A stretch of 64,000 nt of DNA, taken from the NCBI RefSeq assembly GCF_002968335.2, contig NZ_CP134398.1:3038001-3102000 (forward strand), in the 5' to 3' direction. Source of the DNA: Mycobacterium sp. ITM-2016-00316. Its GTDB lineage: Bacteria > Actinomycetota > Actinomycetes > Mycobacteriales > Mycobacteriaceae. The notes below the pieces were generated by a model. It worked only from the letters and a program-made list of their open reading frames with translations. It did no database searches and was not told the origin of the DNA. The translations under genes were made by a program, and so were the position numbers. The first letter of the stretch is position 1, and every line of letters starts with the position of its first letter. This document shows, piece after piece, positions 53,757 through 62,595 of this stretch.

Positions 53757-54806
53757 TCACCCGCCCAGGCGGCCGCTGCCGGCAGCCTGGGCGCCGGTCA
53801 ACTCGCGCGACTCCTGGATGGCCTGCACTGCGAACTGGGTGGCACGCCGGTAATTCAACGTATAAACATCCGCAGGTGCCGATACCTCGAAAGCCTGCCC
53901 AGCCAACGGAACTTCTTTTGGTTCAAGACCTCCCAGTATCGGCGTGTCTTCGTCGAACACCTTGGTTTCGATCTCCAGGATCTCATCGACACTGCCACCA
54001 CGGAAGTCTCGATCGGTCGCCACGCCCCAGAAGATGATGCACTTGTCGTAGCTGACCGGCGACGGGAAGTCGACCAGGTAGCGCTTCCCGGTCTCCTCGC
54101 CGAAGTCGTAGAGAATGGTGGCAATACCCGGCGCGTAAGAGTGGTAGTGCATCCAGGCGTCTCCGACATCGGAAAAATCTGAGTTCGGGACCTGCTGATA
54201 GAAATACGATGCCCACACCTCACGTCCGTCACGCTTGACGTCGAGATCGCCGACAACGGGATTCACGTCACCCATCGACTGGGCGTGCACGAACGGGAAA
54301 TGCGCCATATCGCGGAAGTTCTCCGTCGCTGCCATGAAACCGCAATCGGCATGGATGGGCTCTGCGGCGCGCCATTCGAGATCGAGGTCCGCGATCTCGG
54401 GCGGGTCCGGCAGGTCGAACACCGGATCCCCCAGACAGGTCCACACATGCTCGAACCGTTCGATGACCGGATAGGCCTTGATCGCCGCTTTAGGTGGGAT
54501 TCGGCCACCCTCGGCCAGCGACGGAATATGCCGGCATTGGCCGCTCTGGCCGTCGAATTGCCAACCGTGATACGGGCAGGCGATGTTGTCACCGTCGACG
54601 ACACCTGCGGCAAGGTTGCCGCCGCGGTGGATACAACGCCGGTCGGCGACCCGCGCCGCTCCGGAGGCGTCGCGGAACACCACCAGATTCTGATCGAGTA
54701 GTCGTGCTGGCTGCGGGGTGTCGATGTCCTGGGAGCGGGCCACCACGAACCACACGTGCTGGTAGGCCTCGCGGAGCTTCTCCGGAGTGAGTGCATCCTG
54801 CTTCAT
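53757..54806 (-). CDS. Rieske non-heme iron oxygenase (VanA/N-demethylase-like)
   Basis: A 349-aa oxygenase. The Rieske cluster ligands are Cys58-x-His60 and Cys77-x-x-His80 (RRCIHRGG and ACPYHGW). A catalytic-domain iron site is indicated by FRDMAHFPFVHAQSMGD. The length and partner reductase fit the vanillate-demethylase/caffeine-demethylase group, which removes O- or N-methyl groups or hydroxylates. ATG 54806 is used because it overlaps the upstream hydrolase stop by 1 nt (TGATG); a longer frame to 54914 lies inside that gene. The substrate is unknown. Confidence 0.93.
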   Translation of the reverse strand: MKQDALTPEKLREAYQHVWFVVARSQDIDTPQPARLLDQNLVVFRDASGAARVADRRCIHRGGNLAAGVVDGDNIACPYHGWQFDGQSGQCRHIPSLAEGGRIPPKAAIKAYPVIERFEHVWTCLGDPVFDLPDPPEIADLDLEWRAAEPIHADCGFMAATENFRDMAHFPFVHAQSMGDVNPVVGDLDVKRDGREVWASYFYQQVPNSDFSDVGDAWMHYHSYAPGIATILYDFGEETGKRYLVDFPSPVSYDKCIIFWGVATDRDFRGGSVDEILEIETKVFDEDTPILGGLEPKEVPLAGQAFEVSAPADVYTLNYRRATQFAVQAIQESRELTGAQAAGSGRLGG

Positions 54807-55699
54807 CAGTGAATGCTCCTTACGGTGGGCGTGAATTCGGGCCGGGTGATGGTGCGTGGTGTCAGCTGCTGTGACCGCACGTGCTGGGCTATCTGGGCCA
54901 TGCTGGCGATCCACACGTCGTCCATCTTGCGCACGTCGGCCATGAACTCACGCAGGGCCGCAGCGCGGCCCGGACGTCCGCTGAGGAAAGGATGGTTCGT
55001 GAGGATCCAGGCGCCACCGACATCGCGCATCGCATCCAGTTCGCTGCGGTAGAGCTCGACGGTCTTGGCGGGAGTCTCGATCAGTCCGGTACCGGAGAAG
55101 TCCGGCACGAAACAGTATTGCTGCCAGTCATCGAGCGCCCAACTGACAGGCAGTTCGACCAGCGACCGGTCGTCGGTGACGGCGAGCTCATAAGGATGAT
55201 CGGAGTCCATCAGCGTGGAGTCGTACAAGAAGTTGAACTCGGCCAACAACTTCGGGGTGTGCCAGTTCATTTCCCACATGGGCGCCCGATATCCGACCGG
55301 TGTCACACCGGCCACTTCCTCCAACGCCGCGATACCGCGTACGAGGTAATCGCGCTCGGTATCCTCGTCGACGCCGACCAACGATTCGTGCAGATACCCG
55401 TGGTGGGCGATCTCATGACCGGCCTGCACGATCGAACGGATCGGCTCAGGGTGCCGGTGCGCGGTGTATCCCGGGACGAAAAAGGTCGCGGGGATCTGGA
55501 TTTCTTCCAGGATGCGCAGCAATCGAGGAATTCCCACCAATGGCCCGTATGCCTGGTGCGACATCGCCCCCATCCGGTCGGCGAATGCCGGATCCGTTGT
55601 CAACAAGGGTGATTCAGCGTCCACATCGAAAGTGAACGCCACCGCACAGGTTTTTCCATCTGGCCACTGCACCGGGCCTGCAGGGATCAGTGCGGTCAT
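54806..55699 (-). CDS. CE4 polysaccharide-deacetylase-fold hydrolase (PuuE/imidase-like)
   Basis: A 297-aa NodB/CE4-fold protein without a signal peptide. Metal-site motifs are FDVDAES (Asp25, Asp27) and [12 protein letters not shown] (His95, His99, His100, His104), followed by GYRAPMW. The lack of a signal peptide and the FDVDAE motif fit the cytoplasmic allantoinase PuuE/cyclic-imide-hydrolase branch, not cell-wall deacetylases. It probably opens a cyclic amide, imide or ureide. It is coupled at both ends: 4 bp overlap with the ureohydrolase and 1 bp with the oxygenase. Confidence 0.88.
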   Translation of the reverse strand: MTALIPAGPVQWPDGKTCAVAFTFDVDAESPLLTTDPAFADRMGAMSHQAYGPLVGIPRLLRILEEIQIPATFFVPGYTAHRHPEPIRSIVQAGHEIAHHGYLHESLVGVDEDTERDYLVRGIAALEEVAGVTPVGYRAPMWEMNWHTPKLLAEFNFLYDSTLMDSDHPYELAVTDDRSLVELPVSWALDDWQQYCFVPDFSGTGLIETPAKTVELYRSELDAMRDVGGAWILTNHPFLSGRPGRAAALREFMADVRKMDDVWIASMAQIAQHVRSQQLTPRTITRPEFTPTVRSIH

Positions 55700-56670
55700 C
55701 GTTGTACCTTTCTGGCGTAGACGGACAGGAACTCCCAGGTGACGTTGGCGGCGGCGATCGAGGTGATCTCGGCATGGTCATAGGCCGGAGACACCTCCAC
55801 CACATCGACGCCGACCAGGTTCACAGTATCCAGACCCCGCACCACTTCGAGCAGTTCACGGCTGGACATACCGCCGGCTTCCGGGGTGCCTGTACCCGGC
55901 GCGTGCGCGGGGTCGAGGACGTCGATGTCGACCGAGACGTACACGGGGGCAGCACCGACCCGGTCGCGGATGCGCTCGAGGACGCCCTCGGCCCCGAGGC
56001 GGTCGATGTCCCGGCAGGTGATGACGGAGAAGCCGAACCCGGCATCGTCGACGAGATCCTTTCGGCTGTAGATGGACCCGCGCACACCGACGTGCACGTT
56101 GGTGTCCAGGAGCAAGCCCTCCTCATAGGCCCGCCGGAACGGTGAACCGTGGGTGATATCGGCCCCGTAGTAGGTATCCCAGGTGTCAAGGTGGGCATCG
56201 AAGTGCACCAGGGCCATCGGGCCGTGCGCCGAGTGCGCAGCCCGCAGTGACGGGAGGGCCACCGAATGGTCACCACCGAGAATCACCGCCCGCGCTCCGC
56301 CTGCCAGCAGCCCGCTCAGCTGCTCGGCGATCTGATTGACAGCCGCACCGATATCAAAGGGGTTGCAGGCGATATCGCCCGCGTCGGCGAACTGGCAGAC
56401 CTCGAACGGGCTGATGTCCAGCTCGGGATTGTAGCCGCGAATGAGCCGCGACCCTTGGCGAATTGCGTTGGGGCCGAAGCGGGCACCAGGTCGGTATGTC
56501 ACCGCACTGTCGAACGGTACTCCCACGACGATGACGTCGGCGTGGCTCACGTCCTCCAATCGCGGCAGCCGGGCGAAGGTCGTCCAGCCCGCGTAGCGCG
56601 GCTGCACTTGTGGGTCGGCCGGGCCCACGATCCCATTCGAGATGTCGTCGGAAATGTCGTCGTTGATCAT
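55696..56670 (-). CDS. Ureohydrolase (agmatinase/guanidinoalkyl-acid hydrolase family)
   Basis: A 324-aa arginase-fold enzyme. The Mn ligands are all present: His135 (GGDHS), Asp158, His160 and Asp162 (HFDAHLDT), Asp249 and Asp251 ([10 protein letters not shown]). The family splits guanidino compounds (agmatine, guanidinobutyrate, guanidinopropionate, guanidine) to urea plus an amine. No arginine- or putrescine-pathway gene is near, so the substrate is probably the compound handled by this operon. It overlaps the CE4 gene by 4 bp. Confidence 0.93.
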   Translation of the reverse strand: MINDDISDDISNGIVGPADPQVQPRYAGWTTFARLPRLEDVSHADVIVVGVPFDSAVTYRPGARFGPNAIRQGSRLIRGYNPELDISPFEVCQFADAGDIACNPFDIGAAVNQIAEQLSGLLAGGARAVILGGDHSVALPSLRAAHSAHGPMALVHFDAHLDTWDTYYGADITHGSPFRRAYEEGLLLDTNVHVGVRGSIYSRKDLVDDAGFGFSVITCRDIDRLGAEGVLERIRDRVGAAPVYVSVDIDVLDPAHAPGTGTPEAGGMSSRELLEVVRGLDTVNLVGVDVVEVSPAYDHAEITSIAAANVTWEFLSVYARKVQR

Positions 56671-56682
56671 TGTCCACCTCTC

Positions 56683-57390
56683 CTAAACACGATTTCGTGA
56701 TACTCCGCCGTCGACGTTCACGATCTGACCGACAGCTGCACCGAGATCGGGCCGGCACAGCAGACCGATGACGCGGGCCACCTGGCCGACCGAACCGACT
56801 CGCCCGGCCGGCGGCAGCGCCGCGGTCGCATCGCAGGCCGACCACTCCGAATCCACCCCGCCGACGGCCACCGCGTTGACGCCGATTCCGAAATGGCCGA
56901 AGTCCCTGGTCAGTGATTTGGTCAGGGCGACGACGCCGCCGGCCGCGGCGGCGACGGCGGACAGGTCAACGCCGCCGACATGCCAGCGCGACGTGGTCAG
57001 CACCATTCGACCGCCGGTGCGCCTGTCGCGCATCGACGTTGCCACTGCTTGTGCGAACAGGAAGCTCCCGGTCAGTACGGAATCCACATGCTCCCAGAAC
57101 TGGTCCATCGACTGATCGATCAGTCCCGAGACAACGGGCAGGCCGTGCGCGACGACCAGTGCATCGATACCGCCCATGTCGCCGGCCGCACGCGTCACCG
57201 CATCTCGGACCTGCGCCGCATCGCCGGGCTGCACCTGTAAAGTAAGATGCTCGCCGAGTACAGTGAAATCGACTGGGCCGGTGCACGTTCCGACAGTATC
57301 GGCGCCCATCGCGACGAAGTGATCACGGACGGCGGCACCGAGTGTTGTGTCTACCCCGGTGACGAGTACCCGGGACGCGTTCGTCTTCAT
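56683..57390 (-). CDS. SDR-fold protein lacking the catalytic Tyr-Lys motif
   Basis: A 235-aa SDR-like protein with VLVTGVDTTLGAAVRDHF in place of TGxxxGxG and SRWHVGG after Ser134. The segment before VVALTKSLTRDFG, where Y-x-x-x-K belongs, reads V146-A-A-A-A150, so both catalytic residues are missing. The end has the usual VDGG. It is probably a non-catalytic or structural partner of the adjacent intact SDR, or binds a ligand. Translation starts at ATG 57390, overlapping that SDR's stop by 1 nt. Confidence 0.85.
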   Translation of the reverse strand: MKTNASRVLVTGVDTTLGAAVRDHFVAMGADTVGTCTGPVDFTVLGEHLTLQVQPGDAAQVRDAVTRAAGDMGGIDALVVAHGLPVVSGLIDQSMDQFWEHVDSVLTGSFLFAQAVATSMRDRRTGGRMVLTTSRWHVGGVDLSAVAAAAGGVVALTKSLTRDFGHFGIGVNAVAVGGVDSEWSACDATAALPPAGRVGSVGQVARVIGLLCRPDLGAAVGQIVNVDGGVSRNRV

Positions 57391-58091
57391 CAGATCACCG
57401 TTCCGCTGTTGACCGACAACACTTCGCCGCACAGGAACAGGTCTTCTTCCAGCAGCGCGGCCACAAGTTCGGCGACTTCCCCGGGTTGGGCGATGCGCCG
57501 CGCCGGCAGCGTGTCGAGGAACTCCTCAGCCCGCTCCCAGGAGTCGGCAGGCAGCAGCGGGGTGTCACACGGGCCCGGGGCGACGGCGTTGACGAGCACA
57601 CCGTCGGCGGCCACTTCGACGGCGATACTGCGCAGCAGGCTCAGCGCGGCGGCCTTTGCTGCAGCGTAGTGGGCGTCATTGCTGCCGCCACCGATCGCGC
57701 GTTCGGAGGCGATACCGACGATGCGGCCGCTCCCCCGCTGCCGCATCTCGGGCAACACCGCCCGGCACACATGAGCCAGGCCGCCGACGTGGACCCGCAG
57801 CATCCGCATCCACGCGGTTGGCGAGATCTCCAGCGCGGGAGTCTCCTCGTAGTGCCCGGCACAGATCACCGCCGCCTCGATGCTCCCGAAGGTGTCCCGG
57901 ACTCGGGCGATTGCGTCGTTGACGGCCTGCTCATCGGCGACATCGGCGATCTGCCACATATCGGTGTCCGGGGCCGGCTCCCGGGAGATGGAGGTGACGA
58001 TCCAGCCACGGGACCGGAGCACCCGCGCGATCGCCGCGCCGATACCACTGCCCGCCCCGGTGACGACAGCGACCGGTTCCCGCACACTCAT
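57390..58091 (-). CDS. Short-chain dehydrogenase/reductase
   Basis: A 233-aa classical SDR with intact motifs: VVTGAGSGIGAAIA, VICAGHYEE (NNAG-like), GIASERAIGG and HYAAAKAAALSLL for the Tyr/Lys pair, and the C-terminal LSVNSGTVI. It probably oxidises an alcohol or reduces a carbonyl formed by the Rieske oxygenase. It overlaps the APC permease stop by 4 bp and the degenerate SDR start by 1 bp, so the three are translationally linked. Confidence 0.92.
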   Translation of the reverse strand: MSVREPVAVVTGAGSGIGAAIARVLRSRGWIVTSISREPAPDTDMWQIADVADEQAVNDAIARVRDTFGSIEAAVICAGHYEETPALEISPTAWMRMLRVHVGGLAHVCRAVLPEMRQRGSGRIVGIASERAIGGGSNDAHYAAAKAAALSLLRSIAVEVAADGVLVNAVAPGPCDTPLLPADSWERAEEFLDTLPARRIAQPGEVAELVAALLEEDLFLCGEVLSVNSGTVI

Positions 58092-59533
58092 ACCGGCTCC
58101 GCGACCGTCTCGATCACCTTGTCAGGCTCGGAATGTCCGACCTTGAGGAGCTTCACGATCACGGCACCGAGTGCCAGGATGGCGCCCATCGCAACGAAGA
58201 ATGCCCAGTTGATGTACCACGCCTCGGATACGGTGCGCGGCCAGATGATGTTGACGAAGGCGAATCCCGCCCACAATGTCGCCACGAGGGTCACCGGTGT
58301 GCTCCACCGACCCAGGCTCCACGGCCCAGGGACCCAGTTGCCCCGTAGCCGCGCCACCAGGCCGGTCGCCAGTGGAAACAGGAACGCCAGGTAGTAGCCG
58401 CCGGCCGTGAAGGTCACCAGCACCGAATACACATCGGTGGCCGAGATCAGGTAGACCACGGCTCCGATCAACGTGGTGACCAGGATGGCGCTCACCGGCT
58501 GGGCCTCTGTCTTCGACAACTTGGCCAGCACTCGTGATCCCGGCAGCACTTTGTCGCGGGCGAAGGCCCAGATCACGCGAGAGGCTGATGCCTGTAGCGC
58601 CAAAAAGCTTGCCAGGAAGCCGATCACGAAGGCCAGCAGGATCGGTTTGACGGCCGACTCACCAAGCGCGGAACCCAGCACGTAGGTGACCGGGTCGGCA
58701 ACCTCACCGGAGCTGATCTTGTCGAAGTCGGGGACAGCCAGCGTGACCGCCAGCGATGCGTAAGCGACGACCACGGCAATGAAGGACACCGAGAACAGCA
58801 TCGCTCTGGGGACGTTGCGCGACGGTTCCTTGACCTCCTCGGCGATGGCACCCGCACTCTCGAAGCCGAGAATCGACCAGCTGGTGAACGCCAGTGCGGC
58901 CAGGAACGGCCCGGAGATATAGGCCCAGGACCAGCCGCCCCCATCGAGGCCCTGCATCAGCACATCCAGCCCGTGGTGGCGATGGAAGACCAGAAGGTAG
59001 GTGCCCAACCCGAGCGAGGCCACGATCTCGGCGATGATGCTACCCACCATGAGGGCTTTCAGGAAGGTGCGGCCAAGGATGTTCGCTCCGGTGCCGGCAA
59101 GCAGGATCAGCAACGCAATGATGCTCTGCTGCACCGCTGTCGGGCCCTGAATGCCGATCAACTCGGCCAGGAAGCCTGCACCGCCGTAGGCGACGGTGGC
59201 CATGATGATCACCAACGCCCACATGTAGACCCAGCCTGCGAACCAGCCGGCGATTTCACCGGCCAGCCGTTTGGTCCACTGATAGATCGAACCCTCAAAG
59301 GGCCAGCGGGACACCAGTTCGGCGAAGGCCAACGCGATGACGAACTGCCCGGCGCCGACGATGACAAAGGTCCACCAGAAGCCCGGGCCGGCAGTCGCCA
59401 GCGACAGCCCGTAGATGCCGTACATTGCCACAATCGGCGAAATGAAGGCGAAAGCAAAGGCAAAGGCCGACCATAGCGAGAACTCCCGCTTCAATTCCAC
59501 TGGTGCAGAATCTGTTTGACCGCTCGGTATCAC
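58088..59533 (-). CDS. APC-family amino acid/amine permease
   Basis: A 481-aa permease with about 12 membrane helices. It has FAFAFISPIVAMYGIYGL at the N-terminus, AELVSRWPFEGSIYQWTKRL (the amino-acid permease G-x-x-Y-x-W region), and GFESAGAIAEEVKEPSRNVPRAML, the APC signature. It is close to the GABA/polyamine/choline-type permeases. GTG at 59533 is the start. As the first gene of the minus-strand run it would import the nitrogenous substrate. It is divergent from the polyprenyl synthase gene. Confidence 0.93.
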   Translation of the reverse strand: MIPSGQTDSAPVELKREFSLWSAFAFAFAFISPIVAMYGIYGLSLATAGPGFWWTFVIVGAGQFVIALAFAELVSRWPFEGSIYQWTKRLAGEIAGWFAGWVYMWALVIIMATVAYGGAGFLAELIGIQGPTAVQQSIIALLILLAGTGANILGRTFLKALMVGSIIAEIVASLGLGTYLLVFHRHHGLDVLMQGLDGGGWSWAYISGPFLAALAFTSWSILGFESAGAIAEEVKEPSRNVPRAMLFSVSFIAVVVAYASLAVTLAVPDFDKISSGEVADPVTYVLGSALGESAVKPILLAFVIGFLASFLALQASASRVIWAFARDKVLPGSRVLAKLSKTEAQPVSAILVTTLIGAVVYLISATDVYSVLVTFTAGGYYLAFLFPLATGLVARLRGNWVPGPWSLGRWSTPVTLVATLWAGFAFVNIIWPRTVSEAWYINWAFFVAMGAILALGAVIVKLLKVGHSEPDKVIETVAEPV

Positions 59534-59754
59534 GTGTCACCCTTTCGCAATCTCTCGGACACCAAAGTATGGGCACGAGCCCGACGGTGCGGCACGCCGA
59601 AAGCGCAAGGCCGGGTCTCGGCCACAGTTCACCGCCGCGGCACTGTAGGGCCGTACAACGTCGGCGCCCTGGATCCGCCACGACCGGCGGTCAGCCCATA
59701 CACTCGCGGCGTCGACAGCCCGGAACAGAGCTACATACATGCAGATGAGGTGTC

Positions 59755-60858
59755 GTGCCCGACAAACCTGAGATCACCGACTTCCTGGTCGCTGTCGAGC
59801 AGCGTCTCCACACGTGCGTCACCGCGACGGTGGCCGAGCCGTTACAACAGATCGACACCGCATTGAGCGCCTTCGCTCAGATTGGCCTGTCGTCGGTGAC
59901 TGCCGGCGGCAAGCGTCTCCGTCCGCGGTTCGCCTTCTGCGCGTGGCGGCTGGGCGCCAAAGACCTATCGGCGACCGGCCCGGTGGTGCAGCTTGCGGCG
60001 GCGCTGGAGCTGCTGCACGCCGCCATCCTTGTTCACGACGACATCATCGATCGCTCTGAGCTGCGTCGTGGCAGGCCGTCCGCGCGGGCCGCCCTCGCCG
60101 ACCATCACCGCACGCAGCGCTGGTGGGGGGCCGCGCAGGAGTTCGGTGACGCCACCGCACTACTGGTCGGCGATCTGCTTTGGGCGGCCGCGCACGACGA
60201 GTTCGACGACGCGACCGCCGCGCTGCTCCCGAACCAGCGGCGAGCCATCACGCAGTGTTTCCGAACCATGCGCGTGGAGGTGCTCTCGGGGCAGCTGCTC
60301 GAGCTTCGTGCGCAAGCCGAACGCGATCACTCGCCGGGAGCCGCGGAGAAGATCCTGCGGTACAAGACCGGCTCGTACACCGTGGTGCGCCCCGTCGAGT
60401 TGGGTTCGATATTGGCCGGGCACGCCCCGACTCTGGTCGCCAAGGCACTGAGCAGCTACTCGGGCGCGGTCGGACAGGCTTTCCAGCTGCGAGACGATCT
60501 CGCCGACCTGTTCAGCTCCGCCGAGTCCACCGGAAAGCGGCCCGGTGACGACATCCGTACGGGCAAGCCGACCGAACTGTTAGGGGCCACGATCACCATG
60601 TCCGCTGAGGCGGATGCCCGGATCCTGAACCGGATCGTCGGGAACGAGGCAGCAGACCAGGATGATATCGCCGAGGTGCAGCAGATCGCGCTGCGCAGCG
60701 GCGCCGTCCGCCGCACCCGACAGCGGATTTCCGAACTGGTGGCGGTCGCCGATCGAGCACTCACCGACTTGCCCGAGGAGCTGGATCACGCCGGTGTCTA
60801 CGGTCTTGCCGGACTGCTGGCAGAGTGCACCGACCTGCGCTTCCTGGCCGACGCGTAG
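59755..60858 (+). CDS. Polyprenyl diphosphate synthase (GGPPS-like)
   Basis: A 367-aa trans-isoprenyl synthase. First Asp-rich motif LVHDDIIDRS, second FQLRDDLADLF, with GGKRLRP near residue 50 for IPP binding and KTGSYTVVRP between. It condenses IPP with allylic diphosphates to geranylgeranyl or longer diphosphates. The residues before DDIID (ALELLHAAILV) are the chain-length region; no large aromatic block is evident. GTG at 59755 follows GATGAGG. It is upstream of the HAD phosphatase. Confidence 0.92.
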   Translation: MPDKPEITDFLVAVEQRLHTCVTATVAEPLQQIDTALSAFAQIGLSSVTAGGKRLRPRFAFCAWRLGAKDLSATGPVVQLAAALELLHAAILVHDDIIDRSELRRGRPSARAALADHHRTQRWWGAAQEFGDATALLVGDLLWAAAHDEFDDATAALLPNQRRAITQCFRTMRVEVLSGQLLELRAQAERDHSPGAAEKILRYKTGSYTVVRPVELGSILAGHAPTLVAKALSSYSGAVGQAFQLRDDLADLFSSAESTGKRPGDDIRTGKPTELLGATITMSAEADARILNRIVGNEAADQDDIAEVQQIALRSGAVRRTRQRISELVAVADRALTDLPEELDHAGVYGLAGLLAECTDLRFLADA

Positions 60859-60889
60859 CCGTTCTGCCCGAACGCCGCACAATGGAAGA

Positions 60890-61639
60890 GTGACTGACCC
60901 GCTGCCAGCCATACTCGCGAGTCCGCAGGGCCCACACATCGGTGCGTTCTTCGATCTCGACGGGACGCTGGTGCGTGGGTTCACCGCGACGGTGCACGCC
61001 GGACACCGCATCCGCAACGGGCAGTCCGGATTCGGGGAACTGTCCGGGATCTTCGAGGCCAGCCTCCGCTACAAACTGGGCCGGATGCAGTTCGCCCGGC
61101 TGCTTCAGCGCGCGGCGGGATACCTCGCAGGCGAACCGCTGGCCGACCTCGAGGCCCTCGGGGACGAGTTGTTCACCACCCGCATCGCCGGTCGACTCTT
61201 CCCGGTGATGACCCGCGTGGTCGCCGCACACCAAGAGCGCGGGCACACCGTGGCGATGAGTTCGTCGGCCCTGACCATGCACGCCGGGCCGGTCGCCCGT
61301 CATCTCGGCATCGAGCATGTGCTGTGCAACCACTTCGAGGTGGACGCCGAGGACAAGCTGACCGGTCACATCGTCAGACCCATCGTGTGGGGACGTCAGA
61401 AGGCAAGAGCGGTCATGGAATTCAGCGCGCAGCGCGGGATCGATCTGGCCGAGAGCTTCTGCTACGCCGACGGCACCGAGGATCTGCCGGTGCTGGACGC
61501 GGTCGGACATCCCAGCGCGGTCAATCCCCGGCCGGGTCTTGCGGCCGCCGCGGCCAGGAACGGCTGGCCGGTGCTGCGGGTCAGTTCCGAGGAGGACCGG
61601 CGGTGGTGGACGCGCGCCCAGCGCCCCGGGATTCGATGA
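60890..61639 (+). CDS. HAD-IB family phosphatase
   Basis: A 249-aa HAD hydrolase. Motif I is FFDLDGTLVRG, motif II includes MSSSALTMHAG, motif III the conserved Lys in WGRQKARAV, and motif IV AESFCYADGTEDLPVLDAVG. The fold and C1-type cap place it near SerB/HAD-IB enzymes; mycobacterial members include lipid-precursor phosphatases. GTG at 60890 follows GGAAGA. It follows the polyprenyl synthase by 31 bp. Its 3' end overlaps the convergent Bfd-like gene by 59 bp. Confidence 0.9.
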   Translation: MTDPLPAILASPQGPHIGAFFDLDGTLVRGFTATVHAGHRIRNGQSGFGELSGIFEASLRYKLGRMQFARLLQRAAGYLAGEPLADLEALGDELFTTRIAGRLFPVMTRVVAAHQERGHTVAMSSSALTMHAGPVARHLGIEHVLCNHFEVDAEDKLTGHIVRPIVWGRQKARAVMEFSAQRGIDLAESFCYADGTEDLPVLDAVGHPSAVNPRPGLAAAAARNGWPVLRVSSEEDRRWWTRAQRPGIR

Positions 61640-61781
61640 TCGCGCGGACCGTGCGCCGGCAGCGGCCGCAGTCGGCGCCGGCCCCACAGGCGAGTGCCAC
61701 CTGCTTGGTGGTGGCGGCTCCCCGGTCCACCGCATCAGCCACCTCGTGACTGGTGATGCCGTTGCAGAGGCAGACGAACAT
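61581..61781 (-). CDS. bfd: Bacterioferritin-associated ferredoxin-like [2Fe-2S] protein
   Basis: A 66-aa protein with Cys4, Cys6, Cys38 and Cys41 (MFVCLCNGIT...DCGRC), the C-x-C-x(~31)-C-x-x-C pattern of BFD. Bfd reduces bacterioferritin's stored iron for release. ATG 61781 overlaps the upstream unknown gene's stop by 1 nt (TGATG). About 19 C-terminal residues are encoded within the HAD gene on the other strand. Confidence 0.9.
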   Translation of the reverse strand: MFVCLCNGITSHEVADAVDRGAATTKQVALACGAGADCGRCRRTVRAIIESRGAGRASTTAGPPRN

Positions 61782-62401
61782 CAGCCCTCGATGCGCATCA
61801 TCTGCTGAAACTGGCCGATGAACACCGGCGGGTAGGCGCCCACACCGGCTTCGGTGAGCCATTCGGCCGCATCGTCGGAATCGTGCAACCAGCGCCGGGC
61901 ACTGAGTTCGTCGTCGATCTGCTGCAGGATCAGCACCTCGTGCGGATCGTCGAGCGCACGGAAGCTCCAGAAGCGCTGCACTCCGGAGGCATGGAAGGCC
62001 TTGGCCGCGCCCCGCACCCGCGTGTTCAGTGCGGCGATATCCGCGACCGAGGTCACCATCGACACCATCACCGGCGGGGCGGGATGCTCATCGTGGTCGA
62101 AGTCGATCCGTTCGAACAGCTCACCGGCGAACACCGCGGGCAGGTCCTGGACCCCGACGGCGTCGAACCAGTCGAAGAACACCCGGGACCGCAGCAGATC
62201 CAGCACCGGTTCGTGGGCGTGGATGCCGAGGATCACCAGAACACGCTCGGGATCCGTCGTCGAGGTGTAGACCAGTACGTGGTGGACACCCATGCCCGCC
62301 AGCGCTTCGGTGCGGCGCTGCAACAGCGGCCAGACCGCAGTCGGGTCGGGCACGCGGTAGTCGGACACCAGCACCAGAGAGTTGGCCAGCCAGTCCTTCA
62401 T
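61781..62401 (-). CDS. Unknown 206-aa protein, possible ferredoxin-fold (ABM-like) domains
   Basis: A 206-aa protein I cannot place. It shows two alternating alpha/beta stretches: VHHVLVYTSTTDPERVLVILGIHAHEPVLDLLRSRVFFDWFDAVG and FHASGVQRFWSFRALDDPHEVLILQQIDDELSARRWLHD, resembling tandem ferredoxin-like (antibiotic-biosynthesis-monooxygenase-type) modules. No metal or cofactor motif is clear. It overlaps bfd by 1 nt and is divergent from the nitronate monooxygenase across a KstR-type box, so it may be co-regulated with that enzyme. Confidence 0.65.
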   Translation of the reverse strand: MKDWLANSLVLVSDYRVPDPTAVWPLLQRRTEALAGMGVHHVLVYTSTTDPERVLVILGIHAHEPVLDLLRSRVFFDWFDAVGVQDLPAVFAGELFERIDFDHDEHPAPPVMVSMVTSVADIAALNTRVRGAAKAFHASGVQRFWSFRALDDPHEVLILQQIDDELSARRWLHDSDDAAEWLTEAGVGAYPPVFIGQFQQMMRIEG

Positions 62402-62545
62402 ATCGTGGCCCTCCCGGGATCGTGGATACGGCGGCTGTTAATGGAACTTCCGAAAAACGGTAATCGCATTCTCGCACGGTGTCGACGCCGATGGCGACAA
62501 ATGAGCCCGTGAGCATTGCGGAAATCGAGGGCCGGGATACTAAAC

Positions 62546-62559
62546 TAGAACACGTTTCA
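62546..62559. promoter_or_regulatory. KstR-type operator upstream of the nitronate monooxygenase
   Basis: TAGAACACGTTTCA fits TnnAACnnGTTnnA, 36 bp before the GTG at 62596, and also lies upstream of the divergent 206-aa gene. The preceding AAACTAGAAC is identical to that at the box at 48625. Confidence 0.7.
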
Positions 62560-62595
62560 GTCTGCGATTCGCGATCGCCCAACATAGGAGCCTGC

